64,000 nt of DNA from Mytilus trossulus (GCF_036588685.1 NC_086374.1:24668886-24732885), one strand, 5' to 3'. Shown: positions 11,401 through 27,400, numbered from the stretch's first letter. A program made the numbers and translations. The notes: generated by a model from the sequence alone, not told the origin.

Positions 11401-14400
11401 TGTCTGTAAATTCTGCAAATAGTGTATGAATATATTTGATTTAATCAGAATGCAATGGTTATTCAAACTCATTTTAAGTTTATAATACATCTTTATGTTG
11501 GCAATTTAACACACACACAATATACAATACTGCTTACGGTTAGAATTTAAGATGCAAATGTTACAAATGAACGTACCCGTTGCATAAAACAAATCAACAA
11601 AAGTAAAATAATATATGAGGCCAATTTTGTATGTTTTGTTTAAAAGTGAAAAAACTAATAATTGAATATTTGAGAATCTATCAAAGTGTTTCTTGGCCTG
11701 TTTAACTGGGCTACCGTAGATCTACGGGTCAATTCAGTACACAACAATATATTTTAGATTTTTGGTGGTAATTTTACAACCTTTGAAATAATGCCATACC
11801 GGTTATTTAGAGGTAGATTTTTTTTTGTTAAACATGAACAATTACTTGTATCTGTAATCTGTCAATGCACAGATGAAAAATATATAGAAATTTTTCTTCG
11901 TCTTCTTAAGACATATATCCATACTCTTGCTTTTCTAAACGAAAACTCTAGTAGAGTGAAAATGGTAACAGAAAGGTCAAATTATCGAATGATATATACA
12001 AAATGTTTCAATTTACTATTGAACAACATTATGAAAGGACTCCTTTGTTCAAAAAGTGTTCTACGTATGTTTTGATTTCCTTTAAAAAATTACAACTTGT
12101 TACATAACTTTGTTTTATTAAATTAAGCAGTTTATCTGTGGATTTTTAAAAATATTTGCCAGTTTCCCTACATATTGAAATAGTGTTTTTTTAAAACTGC
12201 AACTGTATGCTAATTATTTTATGAATATTTTGACAGGAATTCCACTGACGTGTGAAGCCGATAGAAAATGGCAGTCGTTTAATAATTTCTGTTACAGAGT
12301 ATATGGTCAAAACGGCGCCACCTGGGATGGAGCCCAGTAAGTAACGTTAAGTATATATTTTCTATTTCCAATGCTTATTACTCTTACATTCACTCAAAAT
12401 GTTCTAAAAATGGGCAAGATATAAAAAAGGAACAATCTGCAATTGTATTTGAATTTTATGTAAATTTATTTTTTTGAGTAATTTCAATTTTCGATAAATA
12501 ATTTCTTCTGATTCATTCATTCAAAATCAACAAACGAAATTTCAAACTATTATTCAATGTGAAATAAATTTTGTCAAAACAAAAGCAAATATTTTGATAT
12601 ATAATTGTTTTGCACTTTATTTTTATACAAATTACAGAACTATCTACTCCTTATGCTACTAATAACAATATTGACAAGATTTAATATTCTAACATTCTAG
12701 ACAGCAGTGTGATCAACAAGGAGGGAACCTGTTTACCGTAGAAAGTTCTTCCGAGGAAACTGTAATACACGACTTCAGTGTAAATCTTCAGAAAGATTTT
12801 TGGATAGGGGTTAAGTCATATCCTCAGGTAAACAAAAATTTAACCCGTTTAAAATATGTTTTATTTTTGGAAATTGAATTACAATTTAGATATAGTATGT
12901 AATTTTTAACATTTAGATTACATAATTAGAAGAGCTTTGTATAATTCAACACTTGACCATTTATTCATATTAGCTCGTTACTGACTTAAATCTTGTTTCG
13001 GAGGAAGAAAGAAAAGAAGGTAGCATTGTTATTTAACGGTGAGGATTCACTACGAACATGTCTTCTTTCGAAATAATTGGAAGTTGGTGACCATTACTGA
13101 ATTTAAAATTAAGAACATCACAGTTATAGTCTCATATCCTTTGTTACATCGAGGAATTGACTCGATTAAGACAAAATATTTACAACAAAAAGGATTATTT
13201 AGCTCTCGAATTGTGTACTTTCCATTTCTTTGAAGCAATTACAACAGGGCCTGCTTCTTTGTACTTCTTTCCAAAAAAAAAATACGAACGCCTTCACGAG
13301 TTTGTTAACCGTTATGGATTATCCCTGACACCGATGATAAGGGTTATGTTTAAATTCCAACGGTAAACACAATACCGTCCTTTTATCATCGATTATACCA
13401 TCAGCAATGAGGCTCATCAACGAATTTGCACTTTTAATGATTATCAGTCAGTCACTTAAAGCCTGCCTTCACTGCGGAATTTTCTTTCTGCGTTGGCGAC
13501 CCATTGTGACATTTGACTGCTTTCTAATCTTTAGTTAGGTTATTGTCTAAATGACACATTTGTAGTGCCTTATGAACCTGCTTGTCTCTTCGTTGTCTTA
13601 AGAGTTTTGCCATGACCATGATGACATTGTCAGTTTCTCAGTTTCTTTAGACTTATGATTTTTTAATCTTTCCTAGGTATCTTCCGCCCTTTTAAGATTT
13701 TCAGTTGCATATTACACCGGATTCATGCTTAACTGAAGATGCTTACACAAATGACATCTCTTTATAACAAAATATCTTGTTTTATCTTCTAAGTATTTCC
13801 GTAGTCTTACCAAAGTATATATTACTTCTTCGATGAATGTATCTAATTACTGCTTAGAAAGCATGACAATTTTAATTGCAGGGGAATAGTTATACCTGGT
13901 TATTGGCAAAAGGCAATGAAACTTTAACCCAAAGGTTAGCTTACTGGTCACCGATACCTGTTCTTCAAAGGTATGCAAATAAAAAGTGTGCGTCGTTACA
14001 GAAATCATGAGTGAGTGATTATGACAAAAGACTTCTGCCACATATAAAGAAAAATATATACTGTAAAAAGTAAAATAAAAAAAATACTGAACTCCGAGGA
14101 AAATTAAAAGCGGAAAGTACCTATATAAAGCAAAATATATACTGTTATAACGATCGTTTGTATTTGTTATAATGCAATGCTAATTTTTATAAAAAAAGAA
14201 AAAAAACGCTTATAAATTGTATTCGTTCAAAGCACTTTACTGGATTTCATGATTTTTTATAGGGTTCACTTTACAGCTTGCAATCATTAATTATCTGGTT
14301 GAAAATGCTTTGATTATGTTTTTTTGTTAACGCATCGATATTTGTACTATACTGCATGTGTGAACTATCTTCTATATAGATGTAGGAAGATGTGGTGTGA

Positions 14401-17400
14401 GTACCAATGAGACAACTCTCCATCCAAATAACAATTTATAAAAGTAAACCATTATAACTTGAACATTAAATTTTTTTATGATGTACATTTTTTTTACCGT
14501 TTTACATATCTCCATAAAATCAAATTTTTACTTAGCGCTACAAGGTGGTAAATAATGTTTTTTGAAGCAACATATCACAGTAACGTTTTCGGATTTGCAA
14601 TTTGCAATTTGCATTTAAGGACTTCTCTTGCCAAAACCAAACGATTTGTATTGTAAAAAGAGACTTGTCACTAAGTTTAACCATATTTATTATATTTGAC
14701 TGTTTTTTTGGCTATCCTCAAGCATTTATAATTTAGTCATATGTTTAGAAACAAACCATGACATTAATTGTAAGAACCTCAAAATAATAAACATATATGA
14801 ATCTGTGATATTGAGAATTTGGATAAAGAATCATAGACTCTTTGATTATGACCGGGTTTGCAATAAATTCACAGGACATTGATATTTCATATAGATCATG
14901 TATTTGTATTTGTAAAATTTGGCATCGAATAATATGTCTAACTAAAAACAAAATTGTATACGAACGACCTTATGTTGCTTGTTCTCGAAGTAATTTTAGT
15001 TTTGGGATTAATAATTGCAAAATTATTTAAAATTCTAGTAATCTGTTGTTTAACCTTTGATTTGTATCAAATGATTTATTTTTTTTATCATTATGTATAC
15101 TTAACAGCTCTCAGTATAACAATACGTGTGTGTATGTAAAATATAGCACCGATTCATCTGCTGTAGCATGGACAACAGATACGTGTGCAACAAAAAGAAA
15201 TTTCGTGTGTAAAAAACCAGAAGGTGAGAATTTTGATTGATATAACTCTCACACTAATTACAAGCATTTATTATGCACTTTATGTTCGGTGTGTTTATAA
15301 CTCTCTTTGAGTTATGAAGAGCGGCTTTTACAATTTGATAGCCGTGCACCCTTTATCTATTTAATCTATCATTAAATGTTGATCAATTTCGATTTTTATC
15401 TCAAATTCATCATCAACTTGTTTTTCATGGATATAAAGTTCCATATAGGTCATTATATTTATGGAAGGAAGTACTATTTGTTTCTGAAAAAAAAACCATT
15501 TTGATTTTTGTTTGTATGAATTACATATATTTTTACCGAAAGGAACAAAAATTCCACTAATAAAAAAAAACCCAGACAATAAGTCATAAGCCTCCATATT
15601 TCAGACTACCTTGTCGTTTGTATAACTGCAATATTTCGCCGTTTTCGCTCACATATTATAAATTGTATAAGAAGCTCACATTTTTCTGTCACTTGAATAA
15701 AAAAAATGTGGTGTAATTACCAATGAGACAACTCTTCACAAGAGACTAAATGACACAGAAATTTACAAAGAACTATAGGTGTTGGTGTTTTACCGATACT
15801 TGGAGTAAGGCAATGAATCGTAGTTTTGAAATATTATACATACAAATAAATTATATGAGCAATCAATGCAGTTCCTATCTACAATAAATTTGGAAACACG
15901 TACTTGGCTAATAAAAAGCTCAGTGGTTTTTATGTATACAGCCCCTTTTTCTGAACGCAATTGTTTAATCGCAATTAAGTCCTCTTCACGTATACACGTA
16001 CTTATACATCCTGGGCTTCAAATTATTCTCTGATTTTTAGCGTTCAGACAAAAGCTTTTCATCAAAACTTTCAAATCATATTTGAACTCAGATTTTCTGA
16101 TTTTACATTTCGAATTCCAAAGGCAAATATTCAAGTAATGAATTCTCATTTCAAAATGAGAACTTAATTTTATAATAATAAACTGAAAAAATAAATTGGA
16201 CTTTTTCAATAAGCTTACAGAGCTAAGTCAGCTTTCTCCTCACTTGGAGTCCGTCGTCGTTTGTTGTCCATCATCATCTGTTAACTGCCAAAAATTCTTC
16301 TGCTTTAAAAATACTCGATCAAATTCAAACAAACTTAATCACAATTTTTATTAGTGTGTTGACCCGATTGCCAACAAATTTGGTCGACTTGGCTAACATA
16401 GAGCATAGAGGTGAAATACATTTTTTTTAAATTTGTTTATCAAACTGCTAGAAATAGAAAAAAATCATATAGAATGATAAGTGTTCAAACTGTTAATCTC
16501 TGCTGACCGTTTACAAATAAAGCAAAATGTCTCCAGATGAAAGGTATTGCCCTTTAATGACGATTTCTATTATGTTTTACGTTTATACTTTACATCAGAA
16601 AACACAAACTATAGTAGATGAACAGAAACGTAAATGAGCAAAAATGATCAGCATGTTCTTTTATATTTTTTTTATTTTGCTTTTTGCCATATATCTGGAA
16701 AACTATAATGAATAGATGAAACTTTAATAACTGAAATAGAATAGAAGTCAATATTTTGAAATACATCAAGATTGTTGAAATGGTAACTTACATTGGAGTT
16801 GTTATCCTTCAATGACGAGTTTACCATTTTATAGCATTTTTGCCTGATACATAAAAACTCTAAAAGATAGGTAGATACTTAATACAGTAAAATGATCAGA
16901 AGATTAGACTTCGAATAAATCAACACAGCCGAAATCGTCAGTCAATGTTTATAATTCCTTATCGAAATACAAGATCTACAAATGAGTAAAATGTTGCCGA
17001 AGTATACTCTTTAATGACTTTTTAGAAGTGATTGCACTTACAAGACAATTTGTTCACCAATTTTTGTGTTTTGGGAAAAAACAAAAGACGACAGAGCGAA
17101 ACTGTAAACAGAAAACAAATGATCATCAATGCAAGATCAACAAAAATAGACTGAGATGTTTGTCAACAATTCCATTTAGTCCACAATGTTTGATAGTAAC
17201 CATTGTTGAATATGCACGTAGACCTAGATGAGCGACACAAGACTCTTTAGGTGCTCTAGTTAAAAATAACATGTTAATTAACAGTGCCCGGGAGATCAAT
17301 CAACGGAGATTTGCGGTATACGTCAATGACATGCAAACACTAAATATATCGTGAGGACTGAACAGTAAAAGTATTACTTGCCCTGTGTCTAGAAAATACA

Positions 17401-18381
17401 TTTATGCGCTTTTAAATATTCTTTTATCTATACCCTTTCAATATATTATCAGGAACTTGTCAGCCAGGTTGGTTAGCTCACCAAAATAGATGTTACCAGT
17501 TCAACACACAATATACGTTGTCATGGCAACAGTCCGACCAATATTGTAAAACCCAAGGCGGAAGATTAGTAGAATCATATGGGTATTTAAAGAAATTTTT
17601 ATGCAACAGTTGTTAGGGTTCTCTATATACTACCATGGAAGTAAAATGAAGGTCAATATTAAATATTCCAGGATATCACGCATAAATTCGATAGAATTAT
17701 TAATGCAATAAAATTTATTGTCAAGCATCAGAAGCATAAAAATTGTTTATAAAGTTTACTGATTGAAATTATTTTTCTATGGTAATAGTTTACATACTTT
17801 TATTTCCTGACTTGTCAATACTTAATTTCATATGTTGCATGTCAATCGCCAATACCGGATAAAATATGCGACCGCCGTTATTTATATTGTTTTCATGCAT
17901 GTATTAAAGCGTTTTTGTTTCAGAAAAACTGCCACCACTTTTATCAATTCTTACCTATCTCAGTTTCAAGATGCTCGTATCGCTTCATTCTGGATTGGTG
18001 CTACAGGTAAATATACGTTTCATTGTAAATCTTTTGTGAAGGAGAGAAGAACATTATGGTTTATGGCAGGTCATGGTTAAATTGCGTCTCGTTTTTCCAT
18101 GCACTATTTTCCTGAATAAAAAAACAATTTCCAAGATTTGTTTGGAAGGTTTGTATATCAAAATATATTTCAAAGCAAAGTCATCAGTTTGCGCTTCAAA
18201 ATAATGACCGATATGACAATTTCAAATGGGCGTCACGACAATTTCTCCAGAATTTGTTTTCACTCGGGGGCATACACAATGCAAAAGTACACGAATTTCA
18301 ATTTAAAAAGCGTTTTAAAAGAATTTTTACAATGATACCAATCAAAATATTATTCAAAAAAAAAAATTCTATATATAATTT

Positions 18382-18415
<34 letters not shown>

Positions 18416-21400
18416 TAACAGACAAGTCTTCTCATTCCTATTTCTTTTAATGAATACTTAAAATCGGATAGAATCGTTCAATGATGAATGTTTGAGTCAT
18501 CTGTGAACATTTCTTTATAACAAATTACACTGAAGTTAAAAAAAATCAACATAAATTGCTTACAGCCCCAAAGAACACATGAACCTGTGGTACTGCAGCT
18601 TTAAGAAAAGATGTATACTTTTTTTTTTGACAATCGCTATAATTTCTATGTCATGGCATAATACTTTCAATAAATGTACTTAATTTGTTTACCTTCTAAA
18701 TCATGTCTGTTATTTTTTTATTCTGTAAGAAGGGGTCAATAGTTGAAACACATCTAGATATATTCTGGGATAACTACTTTTTGATACTTTTAATGCTTTT
18801 CCCGATAACATGTAAAAAATGAAAAATGAAAATTGAAAAAATAAATAAATTCTTAAACCGTATCGAAATATAATACTTACAATATATTATATTTTACAGA
18901 CAACAGCACTAATAATTACACGTGGTCTTATGGACAACAGATTAAATATCAAAACTGGGCAGTTAATCCTCCTGATAATACAGCAAACAGACAAGACTGC
19001 GTCTACATCGATACAAGTTAGTAATAACGAACATGCCCTATACGACAGGGGTTTTCACTTTGTACAAATATCTTCACGTAATTCATATAAAGACAATTTT
19101 TTTTTATGTTAAAGAAATTAACATTTTATAAAGGTGAGAACAAACACAAACACAAACACACAATAACAAATGTCTTGACATGTTGGCCACTGTTAGGAAA
19201 ATATATCGAAACGATCATTGCCAGATAAATGGACGACTAACTCAGTTTGAGTAAATGCGTAACAAATCATTCCTTCACTATATACTGCATGTACTACACA
19301 CAGGCATGTTTTGATCGATATTTGAAAAGTGTTAACCACAATGGAAAGGTTTAATAGTTAAACTGCCGTTATTGTTCTTTCTAACTGAATTGTTTCTTTT
19401 ATATTTTTGTTATTTTTGCACTACAGATGATGTAAAAGGGTTGTGGAGAACAACATCTAATTGTGGTGTAACGAAACCGTTTATTTGTATTATTGGCTTT
19501 GATCAACCCGTGCAAGCGGTGACAACACCAACACGTGAGTAATTTTATAGCATGGCTTTGATTTTAAATCATACAAGCGGCGAAAACACCAACACATAAG
19601 TACGTTCCTAATATTAACTGTTCTATTGGATATAGTCAACCCGTTCAAGCTGTGACTTCACCAACACGTGAGTTAATTTGTAATATTAGATTTTATTATA
19701 CTTTTTGTTTTGTTTTGTACAAGCTGCGATTGCTCCGACACGCGTGTTCATTTATATTATTTACTTTGATCAATCCGTAGAAAACTACACCAACACCTAA
19801 ATACATTTGTACTACTGGATTTGGTCAACTCGTAGTTCTAAGCGATGACTGCACCAACACGTTATTACATTGATTTTATTGAATTTAATCCACCCGTACC
19901 CGCGATGTCTACACCAATACATGTGTTAATCTGTTTTATTCAACTTGATTTACCGGTTAACGTAGCTACAGCAAAATGTGAGTAAGTTAAATGAATTCAT
20001 TTTTTTGCACAACCATCTTCAATGTGAGAAGTGTACATTTTTTTTATTTGATCAGCCTGTACAAGCAGTTACATACACAAAACAGTGGTACATTTGTATT
20101 ATTGGATTTTATCAAACTGGGCAAGCGGTAGCTACACTTAACGTGAGTACTAAATCGTCAAATAATCCCCTCTGTTATTGAAGATGTTTCAGACTTGTTG
20201 AAATATTGACTCAATGGCAAAATGGCAAAAAGAAAAGAAAGAAATAGAAATCACAAAATACTGAACTCCGAGGAAAATTAAAATTCAGTGTAGAACCAAT
20301 GTTGAATAAACATTTTAGTTCGTTGTACATTTCGATGATGGGATTGTCTGGGTCAAAATATTAACCTACATAATTTATATTATATGATAGCTACCTTGAT
20401 ATGTGATGATCACTGGACATTAAATAGTGGGCGGTGCTTTCAGTTTAATGACACAAAGAAAAATTGGTTAGATGCTCGAGAGTCATGTCAGAGTCAAGGT
20501 GGTGATCTAGCTACTGTTGATACTGATGCTGTAAACAGCTTTGTCATAGGTGAGTGGTTCGAACATTTAGAATAGCTCGGTAAATTCGAAAAAGAAAATG
20601 TATATTCATAAATGTAGAAAATAATCACATTCCCTTTTATTGTAACCTGCACGGATTAAGCGATTTAATTTATTTTATTCCAGGTCTTATCAACAGAAAT
20701 GACAATGAGTATTGGATTGGTCTAAACGACAGAACACAAAATAGGAAATACATTTGGATACAATCTGGTGCACAGGTTTTTATTTACTTACTCTTTTGAT
20801 AAACTTGCAAATGATACATTTTATCGTGTGTCTTTTACGTTTTTGAATTTTAAAAGTATTCCAGGGAGAAAATTACAACATCCTTTTAACGAAAGCTTAT
20901 TTAGATAAGATGTTTCGGTTAAATTCATGAACAAAGATACAATACAAAAGAGAGACGAAGACTAAACAGGTAAAATTCAAATATCGTCACATTTGCAGGT
21001 ACTGTATGCATTCAAAAATTATTTTATTTAATCAATTTATTTAAAGATAATTTCAGCTGTTATTAGACTTATTAATTTTTATAAGATTTCTTCTATTGTC
21101 AGCTGTCTAGCTTCAACAAATGGTGTAAAAATGAACCAAATGATTATACGGGAACTGAAAGCTGTGTACAGTATTTCACTACAAACTTGTGTTGGAATGA
21201 CCGAGGCTGTTCTGCACAACTGAAATATATCTGCCAGAAAAGTCCACGTATGTGAAATGTTTAATATTGTTGAGTTTGTTTAATTTATATGTTATATTTT
21301 TCAATAGACCATAATTTCACTGTAGAGATACGGAAATGTTTTGTTGTTTTGATAATTTAGTTGATCCCGTATAATTTCCTTTGTGATAATCACTAATTGA

Positions 21401-24400
21401 AAGTGTTGTTAAAATATATTTAATGAAGATAAAACTCATTTCTTTTAACCACTTCGTTTATTTTTAGGAAATATTCCACTTGGTCCCCCAGTAACTACAG
21501 CTGCAGGTATGACTACAATTATCCAAAAATGAAGTATCAATACCAATGAAAACACTAAGTTTAGTTTAAACATATTCATTTAAAGTGGATTGGGAAACAA
21601 GTTTTGCAAATTATATTAATCCCTTTCCACTTTGCCGGCACGAGTGCTGCCTTGTCGCTCTCTCTCAATACGGGTCAGCCATTTATCGTCCCCTTCCGAC
21701 GGACTATCATCGTTTCCTCAAGACCATACTTGCAAATGGTGTCAAGGGAGAGCCGAAAATTGAGTTTCTGAAATTTTCATCCCGAACGGGAATTAAACCA
21801 CCTTTATGTTAGTAGTCCAATGCACTAACCACTACACCACGGCTCTCTGGTAAACATAAAGTGCTAAACCGGTTAAAAGTATTCTGTTTTATTCTGCAAC
21901 ATTTGCAGAAAACTATTTATTTTAAATTGATAGCCAAATAATATCGTATAAGTTTTGTTTTCAGCTCACCTTGTCAAAAGGTAATGGGAGTATTTGCCAT
22001 CTTTTTGCATTTACTGTGGGTTTTTATTCTTTTCCGATATCCACGATTCATCTAAATCTACAATATCAATAAGCGAACGCATGGTTGACATAAAATAATC
22101 TGTAAAAACTCACAGTATTGATACTAAAATGCCATAAAGGTTTTATGGACAACACTTTATGCAAATTTATAACTAAATATTTGAAAAAAACCTGTACAAT
22201 TAGCACGTTTGAAGACTTTAAACTAGCCGTCGAGATTCATATAGGTCATCGAACATCAACGAAAATACCGTCGATGAAAACCATCACACTTCAATATAAC
22301 CACCGCACTTTAGCGTCCTCATCCGACCTCCGATTCATACTTATATAGATATATACATAATATAATTTATTATCACAGCGCAAATTAGTGCAAAATGTGG
22401 TCTCGGTTGGCAAGAAAGACCTCAATCACAGTACTGCTATAGTTTCCAAGGTGATTTACTATCATGGCAAGATGCCAGACAAGTTTGTCAGAAGATGGGT
22501 GGTGATCTAGCCAGCGTACATGACAGAGCAGAGCAAGTATATATTCAAAGTATGTTATTGATTTGCCTATATGCAAATTTGTCCATATTATGCAGATTCA
22601 ATCAGTTTGTTTTCTGCAAAAGATGCTCGTTTGAAAAATCCCAAATAAAGGTAACAGTCATAAATTGATTGAGAAAAAAAAAATCCGGGTAACAAACTAA
22701 AATTGAGGGGAACACATCAAATATAAGAGCAAAACAATGAAACAACAAAATATTAAACGATAATGCATCACACACAGAAACGAACTTTAACACATTAATT
22801 GCCATTTTCCTGACTTGGTACAGGACATTTAAAACAAAATGGTGAGTTAAACCTGTTTTTTTGGTTAACCAAACCACCCGTATATGGCACTTTTAAATAT
22901 AACATTAAAATGACAACATTTTACTACAGGATACAATACAATTAAATGGATAACATTGATAATAAATCTTGAAGTCTTTGCTGAAAAAACACACCAGAAT
23001 AAAACGTTCTATCTTAAAAGACCACAACAAAACCAGAATGTTTCTCGATTGGCATATTTTTCCAATTTCCCAATTGCCCATAAACAGTGACATTGATAAA
23101 TCTTGTAAGACTTATAAATACACCTCAAATAACAATGATCATTAATTAATAAAATATATTTTGTGAAATTTTAAAATATAACCTTTTTGTCACAAATCGT
23201 CATTACATTGATAATAAAATCAAAGATCAACTTTTCGTTTACAAAATATTTCAGCAAAACACTTTAATTTCGGACTTAAAATACAAGGGCTTCAAATATA
23301 CATTGTAGTTGTAAAAGCTCTTGTCATTTATTATTATGTGAATAAATAAGACTGGTTTATTTTTTTATGAAAATATGACTGTATCTCAATAAATGTTGCA
23401 ATGACATTTATGAAATTATCAATTGTATGACACTAATAATAAATGGAGAACATTTGTAATGTGTTTTTCTTTCATATTTCGGAAAGCTTGGTAAACATCA
23501 GAATTATCCTGTGTAATTTATTTTCAAAAGTTAAGTGAGCGTTGTTCACGGTGCCTTATCAGCGATTTCATAATTTGCAGCACAATTATCATCTTCATTT
23601 TCAATGTGGATGTGGCTTGGAGGCACCGACAGATCAAAAGAAGGAGGATGGTCATGGTCAGATGGGACACCATTTCAGTTCTTGAACTGGGCAGGAGGTA
23701 ACATCATTATTAAGATTTAAAACGAAAAGTACGTGTCACTTTCGAGTTAAGTACTTCAGCGAAAAAAGTCGTCAATTTTGTGCGCCTTTGTGACGTCATT
23801 AGCTAGATAGAGATGATCGCCTGTATTCGTAAGGAGTTACTCACAATTCCCTAATGATAGCTGTGCTGTATATCAAAAATAAGAATTTAAATCGTTATAT
23901 ATTGCTGACATAAATTGTTTTGGAGATGTTACAACGGCGAAATTTTTCTATTTTTCATCTATAGTCGCCGTCACGTAAAATTGGCACCATGTTTAAAAAA
24001 ATAAATATCAGCCGCGTTTTCTCAAGCTTATGTTTCTCATTTAGCGGAAGTTAAAACCTGTCCAAATATCCAGTACTGTCCTACCTTTAATTGTGTTTGC
24101 ACTGTATAATCCTGACCTTTACATTTTTCAAGAGATTACTTACATTGTGAAATCGTCATTTTGGTTTCTATGAGGATCCCTTATTCCATAACATTCGTTA
24201 CTATCCGATAATATCATTGTCATTGATAATACAATACAATTTCCTACGTTTTTTACGTAAATATGACGCAAAGCTCAGAGAGACACAAGAAAAGGGAGAT
24301 CACCTGGAACTCCACGGCAACACTTCCAGTAATAACAATGTCGGATTCCACCATACAAAATAATCTTGATTATGTGAAGGTCAGGATTATACAGTGCAAA

Positions 24401-27400
24401 CACAATTAAAGGTAGGACAGTAGTGGATATTTGGACAGGATTTTTCTTCCGCTTATTGAAAAAAATTATCTTAAGAAAACGCGGTCGATATTTAAGAAAA
24501 ATTTGACCAAAAAAAATGGTGCCAATTTTTCTTGACGGCGACTATAAACACGAAATTTGACAAATTTTTGCCATCAACAATAATGAAATATTTTTTATTA
24601 CATACTATCATAACATATAGAAAATAGCAAAAATTAACAAACACCACATTATTGTGCTATATTAAGTTTATTGTCATAAACGGTGCACTTTAATAAAAAA
24701 AAAATATAATACGCATTGATAGTGTCTTACCATAATGTATTATACCCCACTCTTGAAAAATGATGGCTACATTGCAATCAATGTGTCCTTCCGTCCGTCA
24801 CACAAATATTTGACTCTTTTCTCGAAAGGAAAGGGAAAAAAATGACTTTAAATTTGACTAGGGAAATTACAATGATGAATTGTAACATGTACATACTTTT
24901 CCGAATCTTTCAGATAAATACTTTTTGTTAGTTGATAATTTTGATTTCTCAGTATGTTGAATCAACTGGAAAAAATGACGCTTTGTTGTTCAATATAGCC
25001 GTACAGAATGAATTTTATTTTGCGAGCAGCTCAAAATTGATGACATTTTTGGACTTTTTTCCCGTTTTCTAATACTTAAAGAAAGTTACAAGAGGATATA
25101 TTATTAACAAAGCAATACGTGCGTTATTGTTAATACTATTTCTAGGCGAGCCCAATGGCGATAGAAGAGAGAACTGTATACAGATATATACAACTTTAAG
25201 AGACCAACAGTGGAATGATGGACCTTGCAATGGCAGACAAGGTTTTATTTGTAAAAAAAGTTGTAAGTATAGGTTATACTTGTCAAACGGATGTAGTCAA
25301 GAGTGATTGAAGCTATTTCTGGCAACAAACCTTATTCTTATCCAACATTATATTAACATTACAGCAATAAGGAGGTAACACAAAATTTAACAAAATATTA
25401 TAATAAAAGTTCTTGAACATATTACATTTTGATGGATTCAGTCGAGGATTATGCCAGGCAATGGGCTTAGTGCGCGAGAAGGAAGACGTAGACACTCTTT
25501 CCGAATGGATTAAAACAGTGAGGTCGTTGATACAAATTAGAATTAAGAAACTGAATGGGTCTATCAATGCCTATGCTACGTCAGTCTTTAAAGCCTCAAA
25601 TGTTGTAAAACACTTATCCTACCTCCATGACAAATATGTTGTCCCGCAGATAAAGCCCCAAAACAACATCGTTTTGTGTGTAAAACCCATGACATTAACT
25701 GTTTGATAAACGAATTAGTTATTGACAATTCACTTAGAAACTCAACATATACCCTCACGACACTAACCAAAGAGGAAATCCTAGCAAATCTGTTCCATGT
25801 TCCTTTGGAAATTCAACCAAAGATAAAGAACTGGATCTTCCATCACTGTATTGGATACCTAACTACATAAGTGTCCTTACAAACAACGGTATATTGCTGG
25901 GTCTCTCAAGGCCCAACGACACCTCTTTCTAAATTATTTACATCTATTTTATCATCAATGAAAGAAGGGCTTCAAAGTTATTGTGAAACTGCCTATTCTA
26001 GAGGTGGCGTGAATCAGATGTAGATACTTAAAAATTCCAAAGATCTTTTCGAGTACATACAATCTAACTCTCTTTCATCTTGTAACAGTATTAAAACATT
26101 TGACTCTTCTACTATTTACACATTCCAATCTAAAAGACAAATTGATAGAGTTGGTATTGCTTTGCTTCATAAAAAAGAATGGCCAACGTATATACAAGTA
26201 TCTTGTCTTAGGAAGGGATAAATCCTACTTTGTAAAGGATCACTTTGATTCAAACAAAAAGTTCTCTGAAACTGATACCATAAAGATGCTTGATTTCTTG
26301 ATTGACAACATATTTGTTACGCTCGGAGGACGTGTTTTTCAACAGACTGTCGGTATTCCAATGGGAACAAATTGTACCCCTTTTCTTGCCGACTTGTTTC
26401 TTTATTATTATGAGGCTGACTTCATGCAGGAACTTCTTAGGAAGAAAGATCAGTTGTTAGCGATATCCTTTAACTCTACTTTCCGCTATGTAAATGATAT
26501 TCTTTCACTAAATAGTTCAAAATTTGGTGACTATGTGGAACGCATTTATCCCATCGAGCTAGAGATAAAGGATACATATCTTGACCTACATCTAGAAAAT
26601 GACAATGAGGGTCGGTTGTGAAAAAAGAGATGATTTCAGCTTTCCAATTGTGAACTTTCCATTTCTAAGTAAGAACATTCCAGCAGCACCTGCATACGGG
26701 GTATATATATCTCCCAATTGATACGATAATCCCGTGTTTATTTTCTTGATAGAGGGTTGCTGCTCTCAAGGAAGCTATTAAACCAGGAGTTCCAAATGGT
26801 GAAGTTGAAATCATCCCTTTGTAAATTTTACGGACGGCGTCACGAGTTGGTTGACCGTTATTGAATAACCGTTTCACAATTGATATCGGATATGTACCTT
26901 ACGTCGAAACTACAATCCCCTTCCCTTTCATGAATATGACCTACCGAATTAGACTATTTACCGGATCACATACGACTGGTGCCACATGTGGAGCAGGATC
27001 TGCTTACCCTTCCGGGGCACCGGAGATCACCTCTAATTTTTGGTGGTGTTCGTGTTGTTTATTCTTTAGTTTACTGTTGTGTCATCTGTACTATTGTTTG
27101 TCTGTTTGTCGTTTTCATTTTTAGCCATGGCATTGTTAGTTTATTTCGATTTATGAGTTTGACTGTCCCTTTGGTTTCTTTCGACCCTCTGTTACAAAAT
27201 ATATAAGTTTGCACCACAATATGATCCATCAGACAGGCATGTGTAAAATCGTATTAATTAGAATAACATTTCATAATAATATTAAAAAGAAGATGTGGTA
27301 TGATTGACAATGAGACAACTGTCATCAAGAGACCAAAATGACACAGACAATAACAACTATAGGTCACCGTACGGCCTTCAACAATGACCAAAGCCCATTC

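Noticed and set aside
11791..12075. 94-aa plus-strand frame just before exon 5
   Set aside because: No domain features, no splice sites in phase with neighbours, AT-driven composition.
19978..20181. Open frame with FDQPVQAVTY as an additional constitutive exon
   Set aside because: It is made of decayed copies of the exon 12 end. Exon 12 joins exon 13 in frame without it; kept only as a possible alternative exon.
21776..21848. A functional tRNA gene on the minus strand
   Set aside because: A and B boxes are recognisable, but the acceptor and anticodon stems do not pair cleanly and a SINE body follows.
26100..26621. 173-aa open frame as a host gene
   Set aside because: It contains RT motifs B and C and is flanked by frame-shifted parts of the same retroelement.
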